A stretch of 64,000 bases of DNA from the NCBI RefSeq assembly GCF_016722765.1, contig NZ_JAEQND010000001.1:124001-188000 (forward strand). Reading direction: 5' to 3'. The DNA comes from Ramlibacter alkalitolerans. Its GTDB lineage: Bacteria > Pseudomonadota > Gammaproteobacteria > Burkholderiales > Burkholderiaceae_C. The position numbers were made by a program, and so were the translations under genes. This document shows, piece by piece, positions 30,837-40,093 of the stretch. Under the pieces are notes generated by a model that made no database searches, was not told the DNA's origin, and worked only from the letters and a program-made list of their open reading frames with translations. Each line of letters starts with the position of its first letter. The stretch's first letter is position 1.

Positions 30837-31718
30837 TCAGGTATTGGTCTGCTCGGGCGGGATCTGGTGCGGGTCGGGCAGCGCCGCCCCGGCCGCGGAA
30901 GCGCCGGCGCCCGCGCCCGCGCTGGCCGCCGGGTCGGCGCCCAGGGCAAAGCTGGTCATGGTCAACGAGCCCATCGAGCCGCCGCCGGCAAAGACCTTGG
31001 CGCCCTCGCCCGCCGCCTGGCACAGGCCGGCGAGATAGGCCAGGGGCAGGAAATGCTCCGGCGTCGGCACCGCGAGCGGAAAGTCGGCGTGCTGCAGGAC
31101 GCCCGGCAGGTTCGCCGGAACCGAGGTCATCACGTCCTGGACGGCTTGGTCGAAGCGCTCGGCCCAGTCGAAGGCGGCCTCGGGCTGCTGCCAGTCGAGC
31201 CGGCGCAGGTTGTGGACCACGTTGCCGCTGCCCAGGATGAAGATGCCGCGTTCGCGCAGTGGTGCCAGGCGGGCCCCCAGGTCGATGTGGTACGCCAGGT
31301 CCTTGCCGCTGTGGATCGACAGTTGCAGCACCGGGATGTCGGCGCGCGGGAACACGTGCGCCAGCACCGACCAGGTTCCGTGGTCCAGGCCCCAGCTGTC
31401 CTCGTCGAGGCCGACGTGCGCCGGCTTCACGGCGTCCGCGATCTCGCGCGCCACCTCGGGCGCGCCGGGGGCGGGATAGTCGAAGGCGAACAGCTCGCGC
31501 GGGAAGCCGTAGAAGTCGTGGATCACGCGCGGCTGGGCCATGGCCGTGACGGCGGTGCCGGGAATGAACCAGTGCGCGGAGATGCACAGCACGGCCCGCG
31601 GGCGCGGCAGCGCTGCTCCGAAGGCAGCCCATTGCTGCGTGAAGCGGTTGCGCTCCAGCGTGTTCATGGGGCTGCCGTGGCCGATGAAGGCGGCGGGCAT
31701 CAGGTCGGTGGCCGGCAT
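30837..31718 (-). CDS. YgiD-like extradiol ring-cleavage dioxygenase (class III)
   Basis: 293 residues. The family metal ligands are recognisable: GHGSPMN near the N-terminus (His14), ISAHWF (about His48) and the later GNVVHNLRRLDW. YgiD-type enzymes cleave DOPA or related catechols with O2 and a metal. The core ends at SMGSLTMTSFALG; a further 30 Ala/Gly-rich residues look like a disordered tail not found in most relatives. An O2-dependent ring-cleavage enzyme 2 kb from an anaerobic ring-reduction operon is notable but may be coincidence. Confidence 0.85.
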   Translation of the reverse strand: MPATDLMPAAFIGHGSPMNTLERNRFTQQWAAFGAALPRPRAVLCISAHWFIPGTAVTAMAQPRVIHDFYGFPRELFAFDYPAPGAPEVAREIADAVKPAHVGLDEDSWGLDHGTWSVLAHVFPRADIPVLQLSIHSGKDLAYHIDLGARLAPLRERGIFILGSGNVVHNLRRLDWQQPEAAFDWAERFDQAVQDVMTSVPANLPGVLQHADFPLAVPTPEHFLPLAYLAGLCQAAGEGAKVFAGGGSMGSLTMTSFALGADPAASAGAGAGASAAGAALPDPHQIPPEQTNT

Positions 31719-31813
31719 GCGGCCATTGTGGCCTCCCCGCTTGTCGCGCCGCGTTTGATCTGGGACAGCTCGCGGCCACGCAGGTGCGGCAGCGACGCGA
31801 AGCGCCGGCTAGC

Positions 31814-32776
31814 ATGCCCCATTCCATGCGTTCCCCCCTGACCTTCCTGCCCGCGCCGGTGCGCGGTGCCCTCGCCGTCCTGGCGCTCGCCGCCAACACG
31901 CTCCTCTGCACCCTGCCCCTGTTCGCGTTCGCGCTGCTGAAGCTGGCCTTCCCCTTCGCCCTCGTGCGCCGGCGGGTCGACCCGGTGCTGCACGCCATCG
32001 CGCGCGCCTGGGTGGCCGGCAACAGCCTCTGGATGCGCCTGCTGCACCCCACGCAGTGGGAGGTCCAGGGCCTGCCCCCGGCGCGCCGCGGCTGGTACCT
32101 GGTGAACTGCAACCACCAGTCCTGGGCCGACATCTTCGTGCTGCAGCACCTGCTGCACGGGCGGCTGCCGATGCTGAAGTTCTTCCTGAAGCAGGAGCTG
32201 ATCTACGTGCCGGTGATCGGGCTGGCCTGGTGGGCGCTCGACTTCCCGTTCATGAAGCGCCACGGCAAGGAGGCGCTGCGCCGCAATCCGGCCCGGCGCG
32301 CGGACGACCATGAAGCCACCCTGCGCGCCTGCCGCAAGTTCGCGCTGGTGCCCACCAGCGTCATGAACTTCGCCGAGGGCACGCGCTTCACGGCGGAAAA
32401 GCACGTCCAGACCGCATCCCCCTACCGCCACCTGCTCAAGCCGAAGGCCGGCGCGATGGCGCTGACGCTGGGCGCGATGGGCGAGCAGTTCGATGCGCTG
32501 ATCGACGTGACGATCGCCTACTCGCCGCAGATCCCGAGCTTCTGGGACTTCGCCTGCGGCCGCGTGAGGCGCGTGGCGGTGCACGTGGAGCAGCTACCCA
32601 TTCCCGCCGAATTCATCGGCCTGGACTACGCCGGCAACTCGCAAGGCCGCAAGCGCTTCGCCCGCTGGCTGGATGCGCTGTGGGCGAAGAAGGATGTCCG
32701 GATGTCCGCGCTGCTCGGGAATGCCCCGGCGGCGTCGATGCCGCAGGAGCTGGTGCGGGAGACGGCGGAGGTTTGA
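31814..32776 (+). CDS. PlsC/YihG-type acyltransferase
   Basis: 320 residues from the ATG at 31814; ATGs at 31784 and 31826 are also possible and none has a clear ribosome site. A hydrophobic helix near the N-terminus anchors it. The acyltransferase motifs are NHQSWAD (His-x4-Asp) and FAEGTRF. It likely transfers an acyl chain to lysophosphatidic acid or a similar acceptor at the inner membrane. It converges with the ferredoxin gene across a large inverted repeat. Confidence 0.8.
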   Translation: MPHSMRSPLTFLPAPVRGALAVLALAANTLLCTLPLFAFALLKLAFPFALVRRRVDPVLHAIARAWVAGNSLWMRLLHPTQWEVQGLPPARRGWYLVNCNHQSWADIFVLQHLLHGRLPMLKFFLKQELIYVPVIGLAWWALDFPFMKRHGKEALRRNPARRADDHEATLRACRKFALVPTSVMNFAEGTRFTAEKHVQTASPYRHLLKPKAGAMALTLGAMGEQFDALIDVTIAYSPQIPSFWDFACGRVRRVAVHVEQLPIPAEFIGLDYAGNSQGRKRFARWLDALWAKKDVRMSALLGNAPAASMPQELVRETAEV

Positions 32777-32788
32777 AGCGGAAGACAA

Positions 32789-32906
32789 ACTGCCGGACGC
32801 AGAAGGCGCAAAGGGTACGCAAAGGACGCAAAGGAAAACCTTCAAAATGCTTCCTGGATTCTTTTGCGTCCTCTGCGTACCCTTCGCGTCCTCTGCGTCC
32901 GGCAGT
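32789..32906. repeat. Large imperfect inverted repeat between convergent genes
   Basis: Arms of about 46 bases (32789-32834 and 32862-32906) pair with about five mismatches around a 27-base loop. The arms are built of repeated words such as GGACGCAAAGG and GGGTACGCA. Placed between the acyltransferase and ferredoxin genes, it can form a hairpin in either transcript and probably serves as a bidirectional terminator or barrier. Confidence 0.85.
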
Positions 32907-32922
32907 CCGCTTTCCTGCCCCG

Positions 32923-33168
32923 CTACCCGTGCAACTGCTCGTACTTCTCCAGCAGTTCCTCCTTCGACTCGACGAAATCCGGGTGCTGGATGATGCAGTC
33001 GGCCGGGCAGGCCAGCTTGCATTGGGGTTCGTCTTCCGCGCCCACGCATTCGGTGCAGCGCAGCGGATCGATCACGAACAGGAAGTCTCCCGCGGTGATC
33101 GCTTCATTGGGGCACACGGGGCGGCAGGCGTCGCACGCGGTGCAGCCGTCGACGATGATCAGGGCCAT
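32923..33168 (-). CDS. fdx: 2[4Fe-4S] ferredoxin of the benzoyl-CoA pathway
   Basis: 81 residues. Cluster ligands: CTACDACRPVCP (Cys9, 12, 15, 19) and a second motif with an eight-residue insertion, Cys38, Cys41, Cys50, Cys54, followed by a C-terminal helix. This is the Allochromatium-type ferredoxin, whose low-potential clusters suit benzoyl-CoA reductase. It is the last gene of the had-oah-dch-bcrCBAD-fdx operon and should carry electrons from KorAB to the reductase. An AGGAG site precedes the ATG at 33168. Confidence 0.93.
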   Translation of the reverse strand: MALIIVDGCTACDACRPVCPNEAITAGDFLFVIDPLRCTECVGAEDEPQCKLACPADCIIQHPDFVESKEELLEKYEQLHG

Positions 33169-33191
33169 GGCAATTCTCCTCTCTGCTTGAA

Positions 33192-34034
33192 TCAGGCCGC
33201 TGCGCGCTGCAGTTCCTGCAGCTTCGCGTGCCGGTAAGCACCCCACAGGGCGGCGCCGATCGCGCCGGCATAGATCGCGTCGGGATGCGTCACGACCTCC
33301 ACCGGCACCTTCTCGGTGGCCATCTCCTCGCGGATCGCTGCGGTGAGGCCCTCGTCCATGCCGAGTCCGCCGGTGATCAGCGCCCGCCCGGTCTTGATGC
33401 CCGTCACCTTCAGCAGCTTCACGATGCGCGAGGCCATCGACAGGTGGATGCCCTTGAGGATGTCCGGCGTGGCGATGCCTCGGCTGACCATGTTGATCAC
33501 GTCCGTCTCCGCCAGCACGGCGCAGATCGAGCTGACCTTCTCCGGGTCCGCCGAGCTCTTGGACAGCGCCCCGATCTCCTCCACCGCCACCCCGAGGTAG
33601 CGCGCGATGTTCTCCAGGAACTGCCCCGAGCCCGAGGCGCACTGCGAGGTCATCTTGTACGACAGCACCTTGCCGCGATCGTCCACGTAGATCGCGCGGC
33701 CATTGAGCGCGCCCACGTCCACCACGGCGCTGATGCCCGGCGACAGGAACACGCCGCCGCGGGCATGCGTCGTCATCGAGTAGAAGTGGCCGGTGGCGAA
33801 CTTCACGTTCTCGCCCTCGCCGGTGGTCGCGATGTAGGCGATGTCGTTGGCCGCCAGCCCGGCGTCGTGCAGGACGGACTCGAGCCCCTCGGTGGCCAGC
33901 GTCATGGGATCGCGCCGGCGCATGCGCTCGACGCGCTTGGCCACCCAGTGCGTGCTGCCGTCCGCCTCGACCCGGAACAGCGTGCTCTTGACGGCGCCCG
34001 AGCCGATGTCGATGCCTATGGTGTGAATGGTCAT
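33192..34034 (-). CDS. bcrD: Benzoyl-CoA reductase subunit D (ATPase)
   Basis: 280 residues of the acetate/sugar-kinase-like ASKHA fold. The phosphate-binding loop [15 protein letters not shown] is at the N-terminus, and [16 protein letters not shown] and [12 protein letters not shown] hold the cysteines that, with BcrA, should bind the bridging [4Fe-4S] cluster. BcrA and BcrD hydrolyse ATP to push electrons at very low potential to the BcrB/BcrC catalytic half. The start overlaps the bcrA stop by 4 bases (ATGA) and a GGGAGG site lies inside bcrA. Confidence 0.93.
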   Translation of the reverse strand: MTIHTIGIDIGSGAVKSTLFRVEADGSTHWVAKRVERMRRRDPMTLATEGLESVLHDAGLAANDIAYIATTGEGENVKFATGHFYSMTTHARGGVFLSPGISAVVDVGALNGRAIYVDDRGKVLSYKMTSQCASGSGQFLENIARYLGVAVEEIGALSKSSADPEKVSSICAVLAETDVINMVSRGIATPDILKGIHLSMASRIVKLLKVTGIKTGRALITGGLGMDEGLTAAIREEMATEKVPVEVVTHPDAIYAGAIGAALWGAYRHAKLQELQRAAA

Positions 34035-35377
34035 GCCGCCTCCCGATGTTCCGCTGCCTTGCCCTCTTGCACGACCGCGCGCCAGGCGAAGGTCGCGCCC
34101 CCCAGTGCCCCGGTGTAGATCGAATCCGGATCGATGTTCAGTTGCAGGTCGCCGTAGTTCTCGGTCACGAGTTCCCGCAGCGCCTTGACGGCCGCCTCGT
34201 TCTTGGCAACGCCCCCGGTGAAGGTGAACTGGTCGCGCACGCCGCCGGAGCGCGCAAGGATCGACATGGCGCGCAGGATGATGGAACGGTGCAGGCCGGC
34301 CATGATGTCCTCGCGCTTGTCGCCCAGGCTCAGCCGGTCGCGCAGTTCCGCGCCCGCGAACACGGTGCAGGTGGAGTTGATGCGCACGGCCTTGGTCGAC
34401 TTCATCGCCATGGGGCCGAGCTCGTGCAGGCCCATGTTCATCTCGTCGGCGATGTAGCCGAGGTAGCGTCCGCAGCCCGCCGCGCAGCGGTCGTTCATCT
34501 GGAAGCTTTCCACGATGCCGGCCGGGTCCACCTGGATCGCCTTGGTGTCCTGGCCGCCGATGTCCAGCACGGTCGCCGTGTGCGGGTACATCACGTGCGC
34601 GCCCAGGCCGTGGCAGAGGATTTCCGAGCGCACGTGCTCCTTGGAGAAGGGAAGGCGCGCGCGGCCGTAGCCCGTGCCCACCACGTAGGTTTCTTCCATG
34701 AGGGTGTCCAGCACGCCCTTGATCGGCGCCTCGACCCGGCTGCGCCGGCCGGCGGTGTCGGGCAGCGCCTGGAAGGTGTTCTCCAGGGCGGCCAGCAGGT
34801 GATGCCGCATCTGGTCGCCATAGACGTGGTTCTCGACCTCGATGATCGAGCGGTCGAACACGTTCAGCAGGTACTCGTAGCGCGTTCCGGCTTCCTTGGC
34901 CACCTGCTCGCCGATGGCCATGTACTGGCCGCCGGCGATGTCGCGGAAGAAGTCGCTCTTGCGCTTGGCGCCGGGGGCGAACAGCAGGTGCGCCTCGTCC
35001 TTCAGGCGCCGGAAAACCTCCTGCACCGCCTCGAAGACCGCGCCCTGCGCGGCGCCGAAGTGCCCCGTTCCCACGTTCTTGACGCAGGTCTCTTCCAGGT
35101 CGAGCAGCTGCTCGAGGTACTGCTCGGCGCGGAAGTCGCGTTCCAGCTGCTCGATGAAGGTGTCGAGACCGCCATTGAGCGCGCCGGTGCTGCCCAGCGC
35201 CTGCCGGAACAGGTAGAAGCGGCCATTGAGCATGGCCTCCTGCTTGGCGACCGCGGCCGCCGTGTCGTAGTTCGAACGCGAGTTGGTGATGCCGCGCCCG
35301 ATGATGTTCTGGTTCTCGTCGACCACCACCGCCTTGGTGGTGGTCGAACCGAGGTCGATGCCGATGAAGCAGCGCAT
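34031..35377 (-). CDS. bcrA: Benzoyl-CoA reductase subunit A (ATPase)
   Basis: 448 residues. ASKHA fold with [15 protein letters not shown] (about 5-19), a second nucleotide loop [11 protein letters not shown], and cysteines in [13 protein letters not shown] and [11 protein letters not shown] for the shared [4Fe-4S] cluster. Compared with BcrD it has an insertion of about 150 residues after the first loop, normal for this subunit. Together with BcrD it couples two ATP hydrolysed to transfer of each electron pair to benzoyl-CoA. AAAGGAG precedes the ATG. Length and partner set fit the Thauera-type enzyme. Confidence 0.93.
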   Translation of the reverse strand: MRCFIGIDLGSTTTKAVVVDENQNIIGRGITNSRSNYDTAAAVAKQEAMLNGRFYLFRQALGSTGALNGGLDTFIEQLERDFRAEQYLEQLLDLEETCVKNVGTGHFGAAQGAVFEAVQEVFRRLKDEAHLLFAPGAKRKSDFFRDIAGGQYMAIGEQVAKEAGTRYEYLLNVFDRSIIEVENHVYGDQMRHHLLAALENTFQALPDTAGRRSRVEAPIKGVLDTLMEETYVVGTGYGRARLPFSKEHVRSEILCHGLGAHVMYPHTATVLDIGGQDTKAIQVDPAGIVESFQMNDRCAAGCGRYLGYIADEMNMGLHELGPMAMKSTKAVRINSTCTVFAGAELRDRLSLGDKREDIMAGLHRSIILRAMSILARSGGVRDQFTFTGGVAKNEAAVKALRELVTENYGDLQLNIDPDSIYTGALGGATFAWRAVVQEGKAAEHREAA

Positions 35378-35391
35378 GGGGTCCGTCTCCT

Positions 35392-36747
35392 TTATTGCAC
35401 CGCGTGCAGCGGGATGACCGGGCGCACGCCCTCCCCGATCCCGGTGGTGCGCTTCTGCTTGACCATCTGGAAGTAGCTCTCCAGCCGGTTCTTGACGTTG
35501 GCCGCGGAGAAGTAGCGCGGATCGACCAGGTCGGTCTCGATGAAGGCGGCGGGCTTGCCGGTGCGCTTCTCGACTTCACGCAGGATCAGCAGTTGCCCGG
35601 CGGAGAAGCTATTGCAGCTCTTGATCGAGTTGATCAGCAGGCCATCGGCCTGGTACTCCTCGATGTACTTGCAGATCATGTCGATCCGCGACGGCAGGTT
35701 CAGGTTGGTGTAGCAGCCCAGCGCGTAGTCGGCCAGCGATTCCAGCGGATGGTCCGGGTCGTGGCGGAAGCCGAAGTCGTACAGCCCGCCGACCTTGGCA
35801 TAGGTGGAGGAGCAGACCACCGCGCCCTCGTCGTAGAACATCTTCCAGAAATCGCGGAAGCTCGTCCAGTTGGGCGGGCCTTCGACGATCAGCCGGTACT
35901 TCTCCTCGCCCATGTCGCCCTCGGGCGTGACCGGGCCCTTGCCCAGGCGGATGCGCTCCTCGATCTCGGCGCGCAGCACGCGGTAGTACTCCGTGGCTTC
36001 GGGGGTGCCGCGGAAGGCGGTGAAGATCGGGCCGATGTAGTACACCGCCCCGAAGTAGCCGTCGATGGGCGAGGGGCGGTTCTTCGCCGATTGCAGCACC
36101 GCGACCAGGTCGTTCTCCGCCTTGACCGACTCCTTCATGTACTCGCGCAGGCGGTCGATGTCGAACTTCACGCCCGAGATCTGTTCCAGCCCCGGGATCA
36201 CGGTTTCCTTCAGCTGGCGCACCACGTAGTCACGCATGTTGGGGTCGATGCGGCCGGAGCCCTGGTACGGCACGTGCAGCATCAGCGTGGGCACGTTGTA
36301 CTTGTGGCGGATCAGCTCGAACCACTTCATGAAGGTGAAGCAGCCGGTGTACGAGAGCAGCAGCACGTCGGGCGTGGGCAGCGGATCGCCGGTGGGGCCG
36401 ACCTCGCCGCCGAGCATCATCCCCAGGTCCGCCTTCACGTAGGTGCAGACGTCCTCGGAGTGGCCGTCGCGCTCGGCGTCCATGATGAACTTGCCGGACT
36501 TCTTGCGCATGCCGTTCTGCAGCGCGTTGGTCTCCGGGAGACTCCGCGCCATGTCGAAGCACATGAGGAGCTCGTTCAGGTTCCCCGGCACGAAGGTGGC
36601 GGCCACCTTCTTGTTGTTGGCGCGGGCCGTCGCCAGCTCCATGTAGTTGCGGTTGATCATCTCCTTCTGGAGATTCATCGCGTCGTCCTTGATGGCGACG
36701 GGCTTGGGCTTCTTCGAAGCCGGGATGGGGATCACGGTGTCGTTCAC
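35392..36747 (-). CDS. bcrB: Benzoyl-CoA reductase subunit B
   Basis: 451 residues of the 2-hydroxyacyl-CoA dehydratase/HgdB-type family. Conserved cysteines that may bind its [4Fe-4S] cluster lie in [21 protein letters not shown] and [10 protein letters not shown]. With BcrC it forms the site where benzoyl-CoA is reduced to cyclohexa-1,5-diene-1-carbonyl-CoA. The start is GTG at 36747, overlapping the bcrC stop by 4 bases, so translation is probably coupled and keeps the subunits in step. Confidence 0.93.
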   Translation of the reverse strand: MNDTVIPIPASKKPKPVAIKDDAMNLQKEMINRNYMELATARANNKKVAATFVPGNLNELLMCFDMARSLPETNALQNGMRKKSGKFIMDAERDGHSEDVCTYVKADLGMMLGGEVGPTGDPLPTPDVLLLSYTGCFTFMKWFELIRHKYNVPTLMLHVPYQGSGRIDPNMRDYVVRQLKETVIPGLEQISGVKFDIDRLREYMKESVKAENDLVAVLQSAKNRPSPIDGYFGAVYYIGPIFTAFRGTPEATEYYRVLRAEIEERIRLGKGPVTPEGDMGEEKYRLIVEGPPNWTSFRDFWKMFYDEGAVVCSSTYAKVGGLYDFGFRHDPDHPLESLADYALGCYTNLNLPSRIDMICKYIEEYQADGLLINSIKSCNSFSAGQLLILREVEKRTGKPAAFIETDLVDPRYFSAANVKNRLESYFQMVKQKRTTGIGEGVRPVIPLHAVQ

Positions 36748-37925
36748 GCTGCGTCGCTCCAGAGCTTGATCGAATCGGCGAAGGTGCCGGCCTGCTCGCG
36801 GATGGGGGCCATCTGCCCGGTGTTCTCGGCGTACTTGAAGGCGGTGTACGGGACCTTCGCCTTGGCCAGCACGTCCTGCAGCATGGGCCGCTCGAGCAGC
36901 GCCGGGTCGCAGAAGGAAGGGGCGGCGAAGATCACGCCTTCGGCGCCGCGGGTCTTCACCTGCTTGAGGAGGAACACGCCCTTCTCCGCGCGGGTGGCGT
37001 CGTATTTGGCGGCCATCGACGCGGAGCGGTGCAGGAAGGCCTTGGACAGTTCCTCCAACGGGTCGGCGTCGGCCGGCACTTCGTCCAGCAGCCAGCGCGT
37101 GACCAGCATGTAGTCATCGTCGACGACGTAGCAGCCGGCCATCTCCAGCGACTTGATCAGCGCGAGCGGCGGCTGCTCGCAGAAGGAGCCGGTCACCACG
37201 ACCCGCGCGTTGTCGCGTTTCGGGCGCGGGATCTTCTCGGTCTCGCGGATGTATTCGCGCAGCAGTTCGGTGTGCTCCTCGGGCGGCAACACCATGCCGG
37301 CGCGCAGCAGCAGGTAGACCTCGGAAGTCGGGGCCTGCTGCGGCTGCATGGCGCGGTAGGCATAGAGCTCGCGCACCGCGGCGCGGTTGTCGTTGTAGAC
37401 GCGGATCGAGGCGTTGATCTCGTCGTCGGTGATCGGGCTTCCGCGCAGCTTGCCGAGGTCCTCGCGCAAGGCCTGCATCTCGTGGATGTAGAACTTGCCG
37501 CCCACGTTGTCCTGGTAGTTCTGCGGCACGTCGAAGTACTTGACGTACTTGTCCGGGAACAGGATCTGCCACATGCCCGAGAGGTTGCGGATCACGTCGC
37601 AGATGGAGGGGAACAGCATGCCGTCCAGGCAGTCGAGCCGGCCGGTGAGCCCCAGCTCGATGGTGGAGCGCGGGATGCGGCAGATGTAGCTCTGGTAGTA
37701 GGCGTCGCCCTGGATCACCTCCAGGCTGTCGCCGCCGCCCAGGACGCCGACCGGCAGCATGCCGGCGGCGTGCACCAGTTCGCGCGGCACGTACCAGGGC
37801 ATGTAGCCGATCGCCTTGCGGCCCGGCTCGGCGGCCTTCCAGTCCTTGACGGCGTTGAAGTCGAGGTCATCGAACAGCGCCTGGCAGCGCTCGACGATGG
37901 CCTGCACAGGGGAAACTGCGTTCAT
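36744..37925 (-). CDS. bcrC: Benzoyl-CoA reductase subunit C
   Basis: 393 residues of the same dehydratase-like family as BcrB, shorter and with its own cysteines (YICRIPRST, RLDCLDGMLFPSICDVIRN) for a [4Fe-4S] cluster. It is the second half of the ring-reduction site. The ATG at 37925 is chosen over a GTG at 37934 because AAGGAG lies 8 bases before the ATG and would overlap the GTG. It is 13 bases after dch. Confidence 0.92.
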   Translation of the reverse strand: MNAVSPVQAIVERCQALFDDLDFNAVKDWKAAEPGRKAIGYMPWYVPRELVHAAGMLPVGVLGGGDSLEVIQGDAYYQSYICRIPRSTIELGLTGRLDCLDGMLFPSICDVIRNLSGMWQILFPDKYVKYFDVPQNYQDNVGGKFYIHEMQALREDLGKLRGSPITDDEINASIRVYNDNRAAVRELYAYRAMQPQQAPTSEVYLLLRAGMVLPPEEHTELLREYIRETEKIPRPKRDNARVVVTGSFCEQPPLALIKSLEMAGCYVVDDDYMLVTRWLLDEVPADADPLEELSKAFLHRSASMAAKYDATRAEKGVFLLKQVKTRGAEGVIFAAPSFCDPALLERPMLQDVLAKAKVPYTAFKYAENTGQMAPIREQAGTFADSIKLWSDAA

Positions 37926-37938
37926 CGCGGGCACTCCT

Positions 37939-38706
37939 TCATTGGTGGGTCCAGGCGGGCTGGCGCTTTTCGAGGAAGGCCGCCAGGCCTTCGTTGGCGT
38001 CGTGCGTGCGCATGAGCCATTCGAGGTAGAGCCGTTCGAGTTCGGCGAGGCGCTCGCGCACCTGCCTTTGCATCACGCCGCGCGCGGCGACGGTGGCGCA
38101 GGCGAGCGCGGCTGCGCTCCTGCCCACGAGGTGCTGGTCGAACCAGCCGACCGCGGCGGCAGCGGGGTCCTCCGCGAGCTGCTGCACCAGGCCCATGCGC
38201 AGCGCTTCGTCGGCGGCGATGGAGCGGCCGGTGAGCAGCAGGTCCTCGGCGTCCGGCTGGTTGACGCGGTAGGGCAGCAGCGCCGAAGCGGCGGGGGCGA
38301 AGACCCCCAGCTTGATCTCGGGCTGGCCGAACTGCGCGTTCGGCGCGGCGAAGATGCGGCCGCAGGCGAGCGCCAGTTCGAGCCCGCCGCCCAGGCACTG
38401 GCCTTGCACCGCCACCATCACCGGCACCGGGAATTCGAGCATCTCCAGCAGCAGCGCGTGCAGGGAGGCCAGCATCGTGGCGCACTGCGCGGGCAGGTGC
38501 TCCTCGACGCTGGCGCCGAAGGAGAAGTGCGGGCCTTCGGCATCGACGAGGACGCCGCGCAGCATCACGTGGCGCCGGTACTGTCCGAGCGCCGCATGCA
38601 GCGCCGCGATCATGGCGGCGTCGACGAGGTTGGCCTTCGGGCGGGAGAGGCGCAGGCGCAGCAGGGCGCCGTCCTTTTCGAGCCAGGCTTTGAGGGGGGT
38701 TTCCAT
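37939..38706 (-). CDS. dch: Cyclohexa-1,5-diene-1-carbonyl-CoA hydratase
   Basis: 255 residues of the crotonase (enoyl-CoA hydratase) fold, with the oxyanion-hole regions HFSFGASVEEHLP and GQCLGGGLELALACG. In the benzoyl-CoA pathway Dch adds water to the dienoyl-CoA made by BcrABCD to give 6-hydroxycyclohex-1-ene-1-carbonyl-CoA. The assignment rests on its place between oah and bcrC; many crotonases look alike. The ATG at 38706 has AGGAG upstream. A repeat-rich gap of about 250 bases separates it from oah. Confidence 0.88.
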   Translation of the reverse strand: METPLKAWLEKDGALLRLRLSRPKANLVDAAMIAALHAALGQYRRHVMLRGVLVDAEGPHFSFGASVEEHLPAQCATMLASLHALLLEMLEFPVPVMVAVQGQCLGGGLELALACGRIFAAPNAQFGQPEIKLGVFAPAASALLPYRVNQPDAEDLLLTGRSIAADEALRMGLVQQLAEDPAAAAVGWFDQHLVGRSAAALACATVAARGVMQRQVRERLAELERLYLEWLMRTHDANEGLAAFLEKRQPAWTHQ

Positions 38707-38783
38707 GCGGGCTCCTATTGCGCCAATCCGGCGGGCGACTGCGTCATTCCGGCGCGCCATTCCGTCATTCCCGCGCCCCCCTT

Positions 38784-38871
38784 CGTCATTCCCGCGAAGG
38801 CGGGAACCCAGGGCTTCCGCATTTCACGCGCTGCGCGCGTGCCCTGGGCCCCCGCCTGCGCGGGGGTGACG
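38784..38871. repeat. REP-like inverted pair between oah and dch
   Basis: Arms of 28 bases at 38784-38811 and 38844-38871, each holding a CCCGC...GCGGG hairpin, face each other across about 32 bases. The same element occurs at 49477-49789 and 58500-58588, with fragments at 38741-38775. It lies inside the leftward operon. Confidence 0.85.
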
Positions 38872-38929
38872 AGAAGCGCGGGGGTGCCGAGAAGGGCGGG
38901 TGTGACGAGAAGCGCGGAGGTGACGAGCC
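38858..38929. repeat. Four tandem 18-base repeats
   Basis: Units start at 38858, 38876, 38894 and 38912 and follow the pattern GCGCGGGGGTGACGAGAA with one to three changes each. The first unit is part of the right arm of the REP-like pair, so the array probably grew from that arm. Confidence 0.8.
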
Positions 38930-38953
38930 GGTCCGCGCCCACGCATCCGGTCC

Positions 38954-40069
38954 TCACTTCTTCCCCTTCGGCTGGATCTCGTCGTGCAGCGCCCCGACCC
39001 AGCTCTGCCCCGCCGCCAGCTTCTGCCGCAGCAGCACGAAGTCGACCTCGCGGTCGTCCTTGGGCCCTTCGTTGAACGCGGTGAAGCCCGAGCGCGCCTC
39101 GGTCATCATGTTCAGCGCCAGCCAGTCGCGCGCGTCTTCCTTGTTGGCGTTCCAGGCCGCGAGCTTGGGCTTGCGCAGTTCCTCGATCGTCTTGAGCGTG
39201 CACTCGGGGAAGGTCATGAGGATCTTGGCGCACAGCTCCTCCACCTTCGCATCGAGCAGCGACAGGTCCACCTCGCCGCGCGCCAGCAGCGCCTTGCCTT
39301 CCTTCGCCGCATCGCCGCCCTTGAACTCGCCGAACGCGTTGCGGCCGTAGTCGTCGACCATGCGCTGCGTTTCCACCAGCGGATTGGCGACGAACTTGCC
39401 GTCCACCTTCAGCGCCGGCACGACGTCGGTGATCATCCCCATCTGGTAGGCCTTGTGCGCCGAGAAGGGTTCGCACAGCACGCAGGCGGCCATCGCCCGC
39501 TCCGCGCCGACGATCACCGGCAGGAAGTCGGTCGCGCCGCCGATGGGCGCCGATCCGTGCTTGGGACCCGCCTGCCCGAACTTCGCCAGGTCCTGCGCCA
39601 CGGTGAAGTCGCAGGCCATGCCGATCTCCTGGCCGCCGCCGATGCGCATGCCGTTCACGCGGCAGATCACCGGCTTGTCGGCCGCCAGGATGGTGCTGAC
39701 CATGTCGTTGAACAGGCGCATGTACTGCCGGTATTCCTGCGGCTGGCCGGCGTAGTACTCGGCGTATTCCTTGGTGTTGCCGCCGGTGCAGAAGGCCTTG
39801 TCGCCGGCACCCGTGAAGACGATGCAGTTGACGTCGCGCGCGTTCGAGGCCGCCTTGAACGCGAGGATCACGGCCTTGACCATGTCGGTCGTGTACGAGT
39901 TGTACTGCGCCGGGTTGTCCAGCGTGATCCAGGCGTTGAACAGGCCGGGCGCCACGGAGCCGTCCGGCTTGCGCGCCGGCCGCTTCTCGTAGCGCACGCC
40001 GGGCGTCTTCGGCTGCGGCGCCAGGTCGTGGTTCTTGAACTCCAGCATGGGCGTGGCGGGTGCGTTCAT
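38954..40069 (-). CDS. oah: 6-Oxocyclohex-1-ene-1-carbonyl-CoA hydrolase
   Basis: 371 residues, a crotonase-fold protein about 100 residues longer than ordinary enoyl-CoA hydratases, as known for Oah/BamA. Landmarks: DKAFCTGGNTKEYAEYY and NGMRIGGGQEIGMACDF. It hydrates and hydrolytically opens the ring to give 3-hydroxypimelyl-CoA, the first aliphatic product. GAGGAGA precedes the ATG at 40069. It follows had by 24 bases. Confidence 0.93.
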   Translation of the reverse strand: MNAPATPMLEFKNHDLAPQPKTPGVRYEKRPARKPDGSVAPGLFNAWITLDNPAQYNSYTTDMVKAVILAFKAASNARDVNCIVFTGAGDKAFCTGGNTKEYAEYYAGQPQEYRQYMRLFNDMVSTILAADKPVICRVNGMRIGGGQEIGMACDFTVAQDLAKFGQAGPKHGSAPIGGATDFLPVIVGAERAMAACVLCEPFSAHKAYQMGMITDVVPALKVDGKFVANPLVETQRMVDDYGRNAFGEFKGGDAAKEGKALLARGEVDLSLLDAKVEELCAKILMTFPECTLKTIEELRKPKLAAWNANKEDARDWLALNMMTEARSGFTAFNEGPKDDREVDFVLLRQKLAAGQSWVGALHDEIQPKGKK

Positions 40070-40093
40070 TCGTCTGTCTCCTCTCGGTTCGTT

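Noticed and set aside
34031..37925. 2-Hydroxyglutaryl-CoA dehydratase and activator
   Set aside because: The folds are shared, but four subunits with two different ATPase subunits, beside dch, oah and had, identify benzoyl-CoA reductase.
38858..38929. CRISPR array
   Set aside because: Units of 18 bases follow one another without unique spacers, and no cas genes are seen.
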